A stretch of 64,000 bases of DNA from Arthrobacter subterraneus (GCF_900099735.1 NZ_FNDT01000009.1:62001-126000); one strand, 5' to 3'; positions 1-10,002 are shown, counted from the stretch's first letter. Translations and numbers: made by a program. Notes: generated by a model not told the origin, from the sequence alone.

Positions 1-1
1 C

Positions 2-2995
2 GGGGAAGCGGTCGGTGATGAGCGTCCGGTTGTCATCGGAAGCGTCATTACCCGTGAACAGGCCTGGTGGAAACGATATCGCGGGGGCACCGCCGGAAAG
101 CTCTGGATTGATCCTGACGGCTCCGGGGACTTCACCCGATTCCTGCCGGAGCTGGACGGTAACCTCGCGGACCCGATGTGGGTCGGCGGGCGGCTGGCCT
201 TCCTTTCGGACCATGAGGGATACGGCAACCTCTACTCGGTGGCGCCCAACGGCCAGGATCTCCGGCGACACACAGACCATCAGGATTTCTACGTGCGGCA
301 CGCCAGCACGGACGGAACCCGCGTGGTGTACGAGTCCGCCGGCACGCTCTGGCTGCTGGACAACCTCGGTGCTGAACCGCGCACCCTTGAGATCACTCTT
401 GGGTCAGCCTCCACTGGCCGCCGTCCCCAGCCGCTGAACGTCTCCCGGCATCTCGCCGCCGCTTCGCCGGTGGGTGACGGCCGGGCCAGCATCATTGAGT
501 CACACGGAACCCTGCACCTGCTGACCCACAGGGATGGACCGTCACGGGTGGTTGAGGCAACCGCAGGTGTTCGTGCCCGGCTGGGCCGGCCGGTAGGTGA
601 TGACCGCGTTGCCTACATTGCCGATCACGAGGGTGAGGAGGCGCTCTACATCCGCAATGTGTTCGACGTCGATCTTCCGGCCTCGAACGGCCCGGTACCT
701 GCCGAGCCGACCACATCCGATGAAGGACTTCCGGCCCCCGTACCGGCGGCGGGGCCGGGCAGTATAGGAGCCCCCGGGGAAAGTGCTGATCCGGACCAGC
801 CGGTTGATCCCGCCGCACCCGAAACGGCGGTTGTCGATGCGCAGGACCATGCCGGCAGCGCAGCGCTCAGCCGTGTAGTGCTCGCAGACCGCTTCAGGGC
901 CAGCAATCTGGCAGTGAGCCCCAACGGGGAAATCCTGGCCCTTGCGGGGGAGATGGGCGAAATACTCATCCACAAGATCGGAAGCGACGGCTACTTCACG
1001 CTGTCCACAACCCCGCACGGGGCCATCGATGATCTTGCTTTCTCCCCCGACTCCGCCTGGCTGGTCTGGGCGGAGCCCGTGACCGGAGACGGAGCACGCA
1101 CCCGCATCCGGCTGGCCCGTGCCACGGAGGACGCGGAGATCCTCGACGTCACGGACGGGCGCTTCCGCGACCACGCGCCGTCGTTCACCCCCGACTGCCG
1201 CTATATCGCTTTCCTGTCCGACCGCAGCTTCGACCCGGTGTATGACACTCACCGCTTCGACCTAAGCTTCCCTGCCTCGACCAAGCCGTTCCTGGTGGCG
1301 CTTGCTGCGAGCACTGCTTCACCCTTCGGGCCGACGGTACACGATCGGCCGGCGCCGGAGGATGAGGATAAAAAGGAGGCCGTGGTGGACGTCGCGGCAG
1401 AACGCCTTGCCGAGCGGATCATTCCCGTGCCGGTTCCGCAGGGGACGTATGAGGGCTTGCGCACAGTGGAGAACGCGCTCCTCTGGGTGGCTGCTGACAC
1501 GATGGGAATCACCGGAGACGGGCGCGCCACCACCGACGCGAAGGAACCTGCCAAGCGGCTCGAGCGCTTCGACATGATCAAACGGGAGACAACCACCCTC
1601 GTGCAGGAGGTAGGTTCGTTCGAGATCAGCGGCGACGGCAAACGGGCTGTGATTGTCAACGCTGGGTCGGTGACGGCCGTGCCGACCTCCGGTCCGGCCG
1701 ACCCGGAGTCAGCGGAGCGTGTCAGCGTGGACCTGAACCGGATCCGTGTCCTGCTGGATCCTCCGAGCGTATGGCGCCAGGCCTTCGAGGATGCGTGGCG
1801 CCTGCAGCGGGACTTCTTCTGGGCTGAGGACATGGGCGGCCTGGACTGGGTGGGGGTGCGTGAGCGCTACCGGCCGCTGCTGGACCGCATTGGATCGCAC
1901 GACGACCTTGTAGACGTCCTGTGGGAGCTGCATGGTGAGTTGGGGACATCCCACGCCTACGTCACGCCGGCTCTCGCCGGCGAGCCCGGCACAGGTGCGC
2001 AGGGTTTCCTCGGCGCTGAGATGAGCCGTTCAGAGCGCGGCTGGCGGGTGGACAGAATCTTCGCCGGAGAATCCTCGGATCCCCAGGCCGCCGCGCCTCT
2101 GGCTGCACCCGGAGTTGCCGTAGAACCCGGAGACATCATCCAGGCGGTCGACGGCGTTCCGGTTCCTCCGGACCTTGGCCCCGCCGTGCTGCTCACCGGT
2201 GCGGGCGGACGCCCGGTGGAGCTGACCGTTGCCAGACATCATGACGACGGCGCACGGACCACGATGCGCCGGGTTGCGGTGGTGCCGCTTCGCAGCGAAG
2301 AACGGCTCCGTTACCAGAACTGGGTGAATGCCAACCGCACGATTGTGCACGAGGCTTCGGGGGAGCGCTTCGGCTACCTGCATATTCCGGACATGGTGGC
2401 GCGCGGATGGGCGCAGCTCCACCGCGACCTCGACCGTGAGACGGCCCGCGACGGGCTGATCATCGACGTGCGCCGAAACCGCGGTGGTCACACCTCGCAG
2501 CTCGTGGCAGAACTCATCGGGCGCAAGGTGACGGCGTGGTCGCTTCCTAGGGGAGAGCAGCCCGGCACCTACCCGGCGCACGCACCGCGCGGCCCAGTGG
2601 TGATCCTGACGGATGAGTTTGCCGGTTCCGACGGTGACATCATCACCCAGGTGGCGAAGCTTCGGGGGATCGGACCGGTGATCGGGACGCGGACCTGGGG
2701 AGGCGTCGTCGGAATCGACGGGCGGTTCAAACTCGCCGACGGTACCGGTGTCACCCAGCCCCGATACGCCTTCTGGATGACCGGCGGCGTCGAATGGGCA
2801 GTGGAGAACTACGGAGTGGACCCGGATATCGAGGTCCCGTTCCCGCCGCATGCCTATGCGGCGCAGGAGGATCCGCAGCTTGAGCACGCAGTCGGTATCC
2901 TCCGCGAGATGCTGGAGGAACTGCCTACGGACGTGCCTCCTGAGCGGAAGAACTACCCGAAACTGGTGCCGGCTCCCCTCCCTCCGCGGGCCTGA
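2..2995 (+). CDS. Tricorn-like S41 family peptidase (5' end outside window)
   Basis: The reading frame is already open at base 2 and encodes family-like sequence (WWKRYRGGTAGKLWID), so the gene begins upstream and the first in-window ATG at 176 is not the start. Order of domains seen: beta-propeller repeats, an Ala/Pro/Asp-rich low-complexity insert (about 690-860), a second propeller, a helical C1-type core domain, a PDZ domain (about 1990-2280) and the C-terminal S41 hydrolase fold. Candidate catalytic residues are the Ser-His pair at 1949-1954 (GTSHAY) and the nucleophile Ser at 2627-2629 in FAGSDGD. In known tricorn proteases, peptides of 6-12 residues released by the proteasome are trimmed further in the cytosol. 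This role is inferred from family. The stop at 2993-2995 is convergent with osmC. Confidence 0.9.
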   Translation, partial: GEAVGDERPVVIGSVITREQAWWKRYRGGTAGKLWIDPDGSGDFTRFLPELDGNLADPMWVGGRLAFLSDHEGYGNLYSVAPNGQDLRRHTDHQDFYVRHASTDGTRVVYESAGTLWLLDNLGAEPRTLEITLGSASTGRRPQPLNVSRHLAAASPVGDGRASIIESHGTLHLLTHRDGPSRVVEATAGVRARLGRPVGDDRVAYIADHEGEEALYIRNVFDVDLPASNGPVPAEPTTSDEGLPAPVPAAGPGSIGAPGESADPDQPVDPAAPETAVVDAQDHAGSAALSRVVLADRFRASNLAVSPNGEILALAGEMGEILIHKIGSDGYFTLSTTPHGAIDDLAFSPDSAWLVWAEPVTGDGARTRIRLARATEDAEILDVTDGRFRDHAPSFTPDCRYIAFLSDRSFDPVYDTHRFDLSFPASTKPFLVALAASTASPFGPTVHDRPAPEDEDKKEAVVDVAAERLAERIIPVPVPQGTYEGLRTVENALLWVAADTMGITGDGRATTDAKEPAKRLERFDMIKRETTTLVQEVGSFEISGDGKRAVIVNAGSVTAVPTSGPADPESAERVSVDLNRIRVLLDPPSVWRQAFEDAWRLQRDFFWAEDMGGLDWVGVRERYRPLLDRIGSHDDLVDVLWELHGELGTSHAYVTPALAGEPGTGAQGFLGAEMSRSERGWRVDRIFAGESSDPQAAAPLAAPGVAVEPGDIIQAVDGVPVPPDLGPAVLLTGAGGRPVELTVARHHDDGARTTMRRVAVVPLRSEERLRYQNWVNANRTIVHEASGERFGYLHIPDMVARGWAQLHRDLDRETARDGLIIDVRRNRGGHTSQLVAELIGRKVTAWSLPRGEQPGTYPAHAPRGPVVILTDEFAGSDGDIITQVAKLRGIGPVIGTRTWGGVVGIDGRFKLADGTGVTQPRYAFWMTGGVEWAVENYGVDPDIEVPFPPHAYAAQEDPQLEHAVGILREMLEELPTDVPPERKNYPKLVPAPLPPRA

Positions 2996-3023
2996 CTCCG
3001 GTCACGCGCCAGCGAACGACGGC

Positions 3024-3059
3024 GGCCCGGCACCTCCCCGGATGGGAAGGCGCCGGGCC
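3024..3059. terminator. Stem-loop between convergent peptidase and osmC genes
   Basis: A 12-bp stem with one mismatch (3024-3035 with 3048-3059) encloses a 12-nt loop. There is no T-run on either side. It lies between two genes that end toward each other, so it could stop transcription from both; this is inference from structure and place only. Confidence 0.4.
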
Positions 3060-3095
3060 GTTCGGCGGGGACGAAGGCGCCGGGCCGTTCGGCGG
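3047..3095. repeat. Tandem direct repeat, two 22-bp identical copies
   Basis: Bases 3047-3068 and 3074-3095 are identical over 22 bp, giving a 27-bp period. Both copies contain the right arm of the upstream stem-loop, so the left arm at 3024-3035 can pair with either copy. It looks like a recent small duplication in the 3' intergenic region. Confidence 0.8.
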
Positions 3096-3098
3096 TTC

Positions 3099-3530
3099 CT
3101 AGGACTCCAGCGTCGCGTCCAGCGTAATATTCTTCACCGCGGCCAGGGCCTGGGAGACGGGACAACCGTTCTTGGCGTCGTTGGCGAGCCGCTGGAAGTC
3201 CTCCTCGCTCAGCCCGGGAACGGATGCCTGCACCGTGAGACGGATGGCTGTAATGCCCTCTCCGGGCTGGAAATCCACCTCGGCCCGGGTATTGATGCGC
3301 TCAGCGGTCTTGCCCTCCTCGCTCAACGCGAGACTGAATGCCATGGAGAAGCATGAGGAGTGGGCAGCTGCGATCAGCTCCTCGGGGCTGGTCTTGCCCT
3401 CTGCCTCCTCTGCCCGGGCCTTCCAGGTGACGTCATAGGTGCCAAGACCGGAGGTGTCGAGTGAAACCTGACCCGATCCGCTGAACAGATCGCCGGACCA
3501 GACAGTGTGTGCTGCACGTACGGTAGCCAT
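3099..3530 (-). CDS. OsmC family peroxiredoxin
   Basis: A 143-aa protein of the usual OsmC/Ohr length. The two redox cysteines are present: Cys60 in HSSCFSMA and Cys123 in NGCPVS. The HSSCFSMA context favours the OsmC subgroup over Ohr. Known OsmC proteins reduce organic hydroperoxides in the cytosol, in several species using dihydrolipoamide as electron donor, which fits the nearby lpdA and sucB on the same strand. It follows sucB after a 155-bp gap with a strong hairpin, so it is probably transcribed separately. The start ATG at 3530 is preceded on its strand by an AAGGAG-type ribosome site. Confidence 0.9.
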   Translation of the reverse strand: MATVRAAHTVWSGDLFSGSGQVSLDTSGLGTYDVTWKARAEEAEGKTSPEELIAAAHSSCFSMAFSLALSEEGKTAERINTRAEVDFQPGEGITAIRLTVQASVPGLSEEDFQRLANDAKNGCPVSQALAAVKNITLDATLES

Positions 3531-3630
3531 GAGTTCTCCTTTTCGATGTGAATCATGTTCACCGGACGCGGGACGCCCGGCATTTCTCCATCATTTTCGA
3601 TGAAGAAGCTATGTTGTTCCGCCCCCGGAC

Positions 3631-3672
3631 GCAGATGGCAGCGCCCCGGGAAGCCGGAACGCTGCCATCTGC
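3631..3672 (-). terminator. Hairpin terminator downstream of sucB
   Basis: A perfect 13-bp inverted repeat (3631-3643 and 3660-3672) with a 16-nt loop begins 14 bases past the sucB stop codon. No U-tract follows on the minus strand, as is common for actinobacterial terminators. Confidence 0.6.
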
Positions 3673-3685
3673 ATGGTGATGCCGT

Positions 3686-5473
3686 TCAGAGGCCGAGATC
3701 TGCCTCAAACGCACCATCTTCAAGACGGGACTTCAGCGACTGCAGGAACCTGCCGGCGTCGGCCCCGTCCACCAGACGGTGGTCGTAGGTGAGGCACAGG
3801 TACATCATCGACCGGATGGCGATGGTGTCTTCCCCGTCCGCGTCTGTGACAACCACCGGACGCTTGACGATGGCTCCGGTGCCGAGGATTCCGACCTGGG
3901 GCTGGTTGATGATCGGGGTGTCGAACAGCGCGCCCACCGACCCGATGTTGGTGATCGTGAAGGTACCGCCGGAGAGTTCATCCGGTCCGATCTGTCCGTT
4001 GCGGGTGCGGGCACCCACGTCAGCGATCTTCTTGGCGAGTCCGGCGAGGTTGAGGTTGCCGGCGTCGTTGATGACCGGTACCAGCAGACCCTTCTCGGTA
4101 TCCACCGCAATGGCCAAGTGTTCGGCGTCGTGGTAGGTCACTTCCTTTGCTTCCTCATCGAAGGAAGCGTTGAGCTTGGCATGCTGCTTCAGCGCTTCGG
4201 TCACCGCCTTGGCGATGAACGGAAGGAAGGTGAGCTTGGCGCCGTTCTGCGCCTGGAAGCTGTCCTTTGCTTTCGAGCGGAGGCGCGCAACGCGGGTCAT
4301 ATCAACTTCAATGACCTGCGTGAGCTGGGCCGAGGCTTCCAGTGACTCCCGCATGCGCCGGGCGATGGTCTGCCGGATACGCGGGGCCTTCTCCACGGTT
4401 CCGCGCAGACTGGATGCGGCCGGAGCCGCGGCCGGTGCGGAGGACGCAGCGGGCGCGGCAGCGGGTGCCGTTTCCTGCTGCGGTGCTTTCGCTGCCTCCG
4501 CGGCTTCAAGGACATCCTGCTTGCGGACGCGTCCGCCGACACCCGTTCCCTTGAGTGACCCGAGATCGACTCCGTGCTGGTTGGCCAGCTTCCGGACGAG
4601 GGGCGTGACGTACACGGCGTCCCCGCCGGACGGTTCACCCTGCTTGTCATCGGCAGCAGGAGCTTCCCTGGACGGAGCGGGGGGCGCACTCTCGGCAGGC
4701 TCTGTCTCGGGTTCCGGCTGGGACGTGGTCTCGGCGGGTGCCGGCTCAGCGGCCGGTTCTTCCCGCTCGGTCGACGGTGCTGCTGCAACCGGTTCAGCTG
4801 AGGTGGGTTCAGCCGCTGCGGGGGCAGCGCTGCCGGAACCAATCACTGCGAGGACGGAGCCCACCTCAGCGGTCTCGTCCTCATTGACCCGGATCTCCTG
4901 CAGGGTTCCCGCGACGGGGGAGGGAATCTCGGTGTCAACCTTGTCAGTCGAGACCTCGAGCAGAGGCTCGTCGACCTCGACCTCGTCGCCGACCGCCTTG
5001 AGCCAGCGCGTAACTGTTCCCTCGGTGACGCTTTCCCCCAGTGCCGGCAGCGTCACCTCTGTGCCCTGCCCGCCGCCCTGGCTCTCACCGGAGTCCGTGG
5101 ATTCCTCGGCAGCGGGCGCTTCCGCTTCAGCGGTTTCCTCGGCGGCGTCTGTCTGATCGGGATTTTCTGCGGGCTGCTCAGAATCTTCTGCCGAGGCCGC
5201 TGAGTCCTCATCATTCGAACTGTCCGATCCGCCCGAACCGTCGCCGATCCTCACCAGCGGAGCTCCCACCTCGGCGGTCTCGTCTTCAGCGACGAGGATT
5301 TCCTCGATGACTCCCGCGATCGGGGAGGGGATCTCTGTGTCGACTTTGTCCGTCGATACCTCGAGCAGGGGCTCGTCGACTTCGACGCGGTCGCCGACCT
5401 GCTTGAGCCAACGGGTGACGGTACCTTCGGTGACACTCTCGCCGAGGGCCGGCAAGTTTACGGATTCAGACAT
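3686..5473 (-). CDS. sucB: Dihydrolipoamide acyltransferase E2 (2-oxoglutarate dehydrogenase type)
   Basis: A 595-aa E2 core protein of 2-oxo-acid dehydrogenase complexes. It has two N-terminal lipoyl domains (about 3-78 and 138-213), each with the lipoylation motif [12 protein letters not shown] (Lys43 and Lys178). They are joined by Glu/Ala/Pro-rich linkers to a peripheral E1/E3-binding domain (about 287-325, [15 protein letters not shown]), and then the acyltransferase domain. The catalytic pair is His565/Asp569 in YDHRLVDG. The domain layout resembles mycobacterial DlaT, which serves pyruvate dehydrogenase, so the acyl specificity (succinyl or acetyl) cannot be fixed from sequence alone. 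lpdA, encoding the E3 partner, lies directly upstream on the same strand with a 123-bp gap. Confidence 0.93.
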   Translation of the reverse strand: MSESVNLPALGESVTEGTVTRWLKQVGDRVEVDEPLLEVSTDKVDTEIPSPIAGVIEEILVAEDETAEVGAPLVRIGDGSGGSDSSNDEDSAASAEDSEQPAENPDQTDAAEETAEAEAPAAEESTDSGESQGGGQGTEVTLPALGESVTEGTVTRWLKAVGDEVEVDEPLLEVSTDKVDTEIPSPVAGTLQEIRVNEDETAEVGSVLAVIGSGSAAPAAAEPTSAEPVAAAPSTEREEPAAEPAPAETTSQPEPETEPAESAPPAPSREAPAADDKQGEPSGGDAVYVTPLVRKLANQHGVDLGSLKGTGVGGRVRKQDVLEAAEAAKAPQQETAPAAAPAASSAPAAAPAASSLRGTVEKAPRIRQTIARRMRESLEASAQLTQVIEVDMTRVARLRSKAKDSFQAQNGAKLTFLPFIAKAVTEALKQHAKLNASFDEEAKEVTYHDAEHLAIAVDTEKGLLVPVINDAGNLNLAGLAKKIADVGARTRNGQIGPDELSGGTFTITNIGSVGALFDTPIINQPQVGILGTGAIVKRPVVVTDADGEDTIAIRSMMYLCLTYDHRLVDGADAGRFLQSLKSRLEDGAFEADLGL

Positions 5474-5596
5474 GGTGTCCGTTTCTCCTTGTTCTTTCTA
5501 CCTTTCACCGCCGGTCCCGGGAACAGCCGGTCGGTGCGAGGTTGCCAGTGATGCTTTGTGGAGCTTGGTGCAGGTTGTGCGCTGTGGAAGCGGCGG

Positions 5597-6979
5597 TCAG
5601 CCGTGGAGCGGTTTGCCGGCGAGGGCCAAGTGAGCTTCGCCGAGCGATTCGTTCTGTGTCGGGTGGGCGTGAACCAGTTGTGCCACGTCCTCGGGGTAGG
5701 CTTCCCAGTTCACGATGAGCTGCGCCTCTCCGATCTGCTCGCCCATGCGGGTTCCGATCATGTGGACTCCCACCACGGGGCCGTCCTTCTCCCTGACCAG
5801 CTTGACGATGCCGCCGGTGCCGAGAATGGAACTCTTGCCGTTGCCCGCAAGGTTGTATTCCTGGGTTTCAACCCTGTCTTCGCCCAGCTTCTCCCTGGCA
5901 GCCTTTTCGGTCAGGCCAACCGAGGCGATTTCGGGTTCGCAGTAGGTCACCTTCGGGATGTTCACGTCTTCGACGACGACGGGCTTGAGCCCGGCGATTT
6001 CCTCGGCGACGAAGATGCCCTGCTGGTACCCACGGTGTGCAAGCTGCAGGCCGGGAACGATGTCGCCGACAGCGTAGATGTTGCCCACGCCGGTGTGCAG
6101 GCGATCGTTGGTGATCACGAAGCCGCGGTCCAGGGTGATGCCCGCATCCTCGTAGCCGAGGCCGTCGGTGACGGGGCCGCGGCCCACTGCAACCAGCAGG
6201 AGGTCGGCTTCGAAGGTCTTGCCGTCGACGAGGGTGACCTTGACGCCGTCGTCATTCTGCTCGACCTTGTCGAAGAAGGTTCCGGTGTTGAACTTGATGC
6301 CGCGCTTCTTGAACGCGCGTTCGAGGTTCTTGACGATAACGGCGTCTTCATTGGGCACCAGGGAGGGCAGGCCTTCGACGATAGTCACGTCGACGCCGAA
6401 CGACTTCCAGACGGAGGCGAATTCGCAACCGATGACGCCGCCGCCGAGCACGATCGCGCTTGACGGGATGGTGTCCATGGTCAGTGCCTGGTCGGAGGTG
6501 ATGACCTTGCCGCCGATTTCCAGTCCGGGGAGGGAACGTGAGTACGAGCCGGTGGCGAGAACAATGTTCTTGCCCGTGTAGGTGGTGCCGTCAACCTCGA
6601 TGGTGTTCTGACCGGTCAGCCGCCCGGCACCCTCGATAACGGTGATTCCCTTGGCCTTGATCAGACCCTGAAGACCCTTGAACTTGCCGGCAATGATGCC
6701 GTCCTTGTAGGCGTTCACGGCCGTCATGTCGATTGACTCGAACGTGGCGTTGATGCCGTACTTCGCCGCGGAGCGTGCGCTGTCCGCTACTTCAGCGGAG
6801 TGCAGCAGGGCCTTGGTGGGGATGCACCCGTTATGAAGGCAGGTTCCCCCGAGCTTGCCCTTTTCAATGAGCCCAACCGTGAAGCCGAGCTGTACGGCGC
6901 GAAGGGCGGCGGCGTAACCCCCGCTGCCTCCGCCCAATACCAGGATGTCGAATTCTTGCGCAGTTGCCGTATCGGCCAC
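5597..6979 (-). CDS. lpdA: Dihydrolipoyl dehydrogenase (E3)
   Basis: A 460-aa flavoprotein of the pyridine nucleotide-disulfide oxidoreductase family. Seen are the FAD dinucleotide motif LGGGSGGYAAA near residue 15, the redox disulfide Cys47/Cys52 in GGTCLHNGCIP, the NAD motif GGGVIGCEFAS, and the dimer-interface His439/Glu444 pair (HPTQNE). It reoxidises the dihydrolipoyl groups of E2 and reduces NAD. The neighbour downstream is sucB, so this is an E3-E2 pair. A TAGGGT hexamer on the minus strand in the 174-bp gap before pepA is a possible -10 box, without a convincing -35. Confidence 0.95.
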   Translation of the reverse strand: MADTATAQEFDILVLGGGSGGYAAALRAVQLGFTVGLIEKGKLGGTCLHNGCIPTKALLHSAEVADSARSAAKYGINATFESIDMTAVNAYKDGIIAGKFKGLQGLIKAKGITVIEGAGRLTGQNTIEVDGTTYTGKNIVLATGSYSRSLPGLEIGGKVITSDQALTMDTIPSSAIVLGGGVIGCEFASVWKSFGVDVTIVEGLPSLVPNEDAVIVKNLERAFKKRGIKFNTGTFFDKVEQNDDGVKVTLVDGKTFEADLLLVAVGRGPVTDGLGYEDAGITLDRGFVITNDRLHTGVGNIYAVGDIVPGLQLAHRGYQQGIFVAEEIAGLKPVVVEDVNIPKVTYCEPEIASVGLTEKAAREKLGEDRVETQEYNLAGNGKSSILGTGGIVKLVREKDGPVVGVHMIGTRMGEQIGEAQLIVNWEAYPEDVAQLVHAHPTQNESLGEAHLALAGKPLHG

Positions 6980-7153
6980 TTGGACGCTCCCTCGCGTGGT
7001 CGGTGACGCACTTAGGTTCGCGCGTCTGTTGATGTCTGGCGGAATGCTTGGTGTGATCTGGCTTCACCCTATCGCCACATCCCACCATCAGCCACTTGAT
7101 GAAGGGCGGGACACCTCACTGTGTGTCGAGTCTCACCCCGCATGGAGCCAGGT

Positions 7154-8704
7154 TCAGGCTGACTGCTTTTCCGCGCGTTCGACCACGTCCTCGACGTACG
7201 CCAGGAGGGTGCGGACCCCAACTCCTGTGGCGCCCTTGGGCGTGTACCCGTACGCGCTGCCTTCATTGAAGGCGGGGCCCGCGATGTCCAGGTGCGCCCA
7301 AGGGATCTTCTCGCCGTCGACCTCGCCGATAAACTCCCGCAGGAAGACAGCGGCCGTCATCATTCCGCCGAACTTCTCTCCGATGTTCGCAATGTCGGCA
7401 ACCGTTGAATCGAGGCTGGGGCGCAGTTCTTCCGGCAGGGGCATGGGCCAGAACTGCTCACCCACCCGGTCTGCTGCGGCCTTGACCGCGTCCCGGACGC
7501 CGTCGTCTCCCATGACGCCGGAAACCCGCTTGCCCAGGGCGACCATCTGTGCGCCGGTGAGGGTGGCCACGTCGATGATTGCGTCAGGGTATTCGGCGCT
7601 GGCGGCCGCAAGCGCGTCCGCCATGACAAGACGGCCCTCGGCGTCCGTGTTGAGAACCTCGACGGTGCGCCCACCGAAGGTGGTCAGCACGTCGGAGGGC
7701 CGCTGCGCGGTGCCCGAAGGCATGTTTTCCGCCAGGCACAGCCAGCCGCTGACGCTGACAGGGAGACCGAGCTGCGCGATGGCCGCCACGGCTGTGAGCA
7801 CGACGGCGGCACCCGCCATATCCAGCTTCATGGTCTGCATGCCTGCGCCAGGCTTCAGGGACAGTCCGCCGGAATCGAAGGTGATTCCCTTTCCGACGAG
7901 CGCGAGATTGATCTTTGACCTGGCCGGGCTGTACTCGAGCTTGACGAGCCGAGGCGGGCGTGAGGAGCCCTTGCCGACGCCGAGGATTCCGCCGTAGCCG
8001 TCCTTCTCCAGCTTCTTTTCATCCAGCACGTTCACCTTCACCGGCAGACCCTTGACGTAGTCGCGCGCGAACTGCGCGAACGACTCGGGATAAAGATGGC
8101 TCGGCGGCTGGTTGACGAGGGTCCGCGTGGCGTTGACTCCGCGGCCGATGGCCTGGGCCCGCTCAAGGGCCGCCTTCAACCCGCGGTCCTGCGCCGCGGC
8201 CGTCAGGATGGCGACGCGGGAGAGGGTCTTCGCGGAGGGACGCGGTGCCTTGCCTCCGACGGAGGAGTAGTGCTCGGTGTAGGAGTAGCTACCCAGGAGA
8301 ATCCCCTCGGCAACCGCAGCGGCCTGCTCCACGGTGGCCGCGGGCAGCGCAACGGCGATGCTTTCAACACCGCCCAGCTGGCGGGCGGCGGCTCCTGCGG
8401 CCCGCCGTAACCGCTCCTCGGTCAGGGGCGAACTCACCGCGGTGCGGCCGGTGCCGGCCAGAACGAGCACGTCTGCCCCGGTCTCCGGCAGGCCGGGGAA
8501 GCGCCGGACCTCGTCAGCGGCCCCGGTGATGCCCAGCGAGGGCAGGCTGTCCGTCAGCGCCCGCGCGGACTTGGCAGTCAGGGGGTTGTCCAGGAGTACG
8601 GGACCGTCGGGGCTCTGACCGGTGCCGATCACCAGGACCTCGCACGCGGACTTCTTGATGTCCCGGGAGACTGCGGTCAGGTGGATATCGCTGGTGTTGC
8701 TCAC
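7154..8704 (-). CDS. pepA: Leucyl aminopeptidase (M17)
   Basis: A 516-aa cytosolic metallo-aminopeptidase. The M17 signature NTDAEGRLVMADAL is present, and so are the metal-ligand segments GKGITFDSGG and KLDMAGAA. Family members are hexamers with two metal ions that release N-terminal residues from peptides. It could complete digestion of peptides made by the tricorn-like peptidase at the left edge, but this link is only by function. The start is a GTG at 8704 with a GAGGA site about nine bases upstream on the minus strand. It is divergent from the PAC2 gene. Confidence 0.95.
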   Translation of the reverse strand: MSNTSDIHLTAVSRDIKKSACEVLVIGTGQSPDGPVLLDNPLTAKSARALTDSLPSLGITGAADEVRRFPGLPETGADVLVLAGTGRTAVSSPLTEERLRRAAGAAARQLGGVESIAVALPAATVEQAAAVAEGILLGSYSYTEHYSSVGGKAPRPSAKTLSRVAILTAAAQDRGLKAALERAQAIGRGVNATRTLVNQPPSHLYPESFAQFARDYVKGLPVKVNVLDEKKLEKDGYGGILGVGKGSSRPPRLVKLEYSPARSKINLALVGKGITFDSGGLSLKPGAGMQTMKLDMAGAAVVLTAVAAIAQLGLPVSVSGWLCLAENMPSGTAQRPSDVLTTFGGRTVEVLNTDAEGRLVMADALAAASAEYPDAIIDVATLTGAQMVALGKRVSGVMGDDGVRDAVKAAADRVGEQFWPMPLPEELRPSLDSTVADIANIGEKFGGMMTAAVFLREFIGEVDGEKIPWAHLDIAGPAFNEGSAYGYTPKGATGVGVRTLLAYVEDVVERAEKQSA

Positions 8705-8887
8705 GAAGGTTCGTCCTCGCTTCCGATGGCTGGGGGTACCTGGACTCGCGTACGGATTTCGTTGCGCTCATCCATTCCTGTAGATCGTAGCCGCACCCTG
8801 TGACATGCGTCCTACGGGCACGGGTTGGGGAATCACGGAAGCTCCGCGGCGCGTTACACGGACGGAAAGAAAACGCAGCGCATCAAC

Positions 8888-8893
8888 TAGGGT
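8888..8893 (+). promoter_or_regulatory. Candidate -10 box for the PAC2 gene
   Basis: TAGGGT matches TANNNT and lies 77 bases before the PAC2 start. It overlaps a small palindrome, GGTTGTCAACC (8891-8901). No good -35 box is visible. The rest of the 266-bp divergent spacer between pepA and PAC2 shows nothing else recognisable. Confidence 0.3.
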
Positions 8894-8970
8894 TGTCAAC
8901 CGGGTGCGCACGTACTGCGAGGCGCCCGCGGAACCCCCGCAAACGTCCGGATCCGAGCTGAGGAGGAAGC

Positions 8971-10002
8971 ATGCTGGAGCCGCAGAGCCTGTACAACGTC
9001 AGCAACTCGATCAGTGCCGACCCGTCCCTGCTGGGCCTGCCGCTGGTCGCCGGGTTTACCGGATTCGTGGATGCCGGTCACGTTGTGGTGCAGGTGCGCG
9101 ATGAGCTGCTGGGCTCTCTGGACCATGAGGTCCTGGCTGTGTTCGACACCGATCAGCTCATCGACTACCGGAGCCGCAGACCACGTATCACCTTCGAACA
9201 GGACCATTTGACGGACTATCAGGCTCCTGCCCTCGAACTCCGGGTTCTGCGCGACGGGCTGGGGGAGAGGTTCCTCCTGCTCAGCGGCATGGAGCCCGAT
9301 CTCCAGTGGGAAAGGTTCTGCGCCGCCGTCGGGCAGCTGGTCGACCTGCTCGAAGTGCCGCTGGTTGCCTGGGTCCATTCGCTGCCCATGCCGGTTCCCC
9401 ACACCCGCCCCCTCGGAGTGACCGTTCACGGCAACCGGGGCGACCTCATCGAGGGAATGGGATCCACGTGGAAGCCGACAGCGGAACTGCAGTCCTCGAT
9501 CGGTCACCTGCTGGAACTGCGCCTCATGGAGGCGGGGCACGACGTCGTGGGTTATGTGGTGCATGTGCCCCACTACCTCGCCGAGGCCGAATATCCGCCC
9601 GCCGCGGTAACAGCGCTGGAATACGTCGGTGCCTCCATCGGCCGTGTGCTGCCCACCGACAGGCTGCGGGAGGCCGGCCGCGACGCGGAGCGGCAGATCA
9701 CCCGGCAGGTCGATAATTCGGCCGAAGTGCAGGGCGTGGTCTCATCCCTGGAGAAGCGCTACGACGAGCACTCCGACGGATCCCGCCGTTCACTGCTGGT
9801 CAAGCAGAACATGGAACTGGCCAGTGCCGAGGAGCTGGGAGCCGCCGTCGAGGCCTACCTCGCCGGCCCCCTTGCGGCGAACGAACTTGCCCAGACCTTC
9901 CGGGACGCGGCCGCTGCGGCGGAAACCGTGACCGGCGAGGACACTGACGATGACGGCTCCCACCACCGCACCGGGGACGGGGGCGAAGAGCCTGGCGACT
10001 GA
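8971..10002 (+). CDS. PAC2 family protein
   Basis: A 343-aa soluble protein with the PAC2 (proteasome assembly chaperone 2) fold, recognised from LPLVAGFTGFVDAGH near residue 22, MPVPHTRP near 145 and the actinobacterial C-terminal helical extension. A strong ribosome site (AGGAGGA) lies shortly before the ATG. Eukaryotic and archaeal relatives help assemble 20S proteasomes. Actinobacterial members are conserved but their role is not established. The acidic, Gly/Asp/His-rich tail (TGEDTDDDGSHH) looks disordered. The last 53 bases overlap the next gene, so the two are probably co-transcribed. Confidence 0.88.
   Translation: MLEPQSLYNVSNSISADPSLLGLPLVAGFTGFVDAGHVVVQVRDELLGSLDHEVLAVFDTDQLIDYRSRRPRITFEQDHLTDYQAPALELRVLRDGLGERFLLLSGMEPDLQWERFCAAVGQLVDLLEVPLVAWVHSLPMPVPHTRPLGVTVHGNRGDLIEGMGSTWKPTAELQSSIGHLLELRLMEAGHDVVGYVVHVPHYLAEAEYPPAAVTALEYVGASIGRVLPTDRLREAGRDAERQITRQVDNSAEVQGVVSSLEKRYDEHSDGSRRSLLVKQNMELASAEELGAAVEAYLAGPLAANELAQTFRDAAAAAETVTGEDTDDDGSHHRTGDGGEEPGD

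Noticed and set aside
4170-5156. Long plus-strand open frame opposite sucB
   Set aside because: Shadow of the Ala/Glu/Pro-rich linkers of sucB; Ser/Ala-rich translation without motifs.
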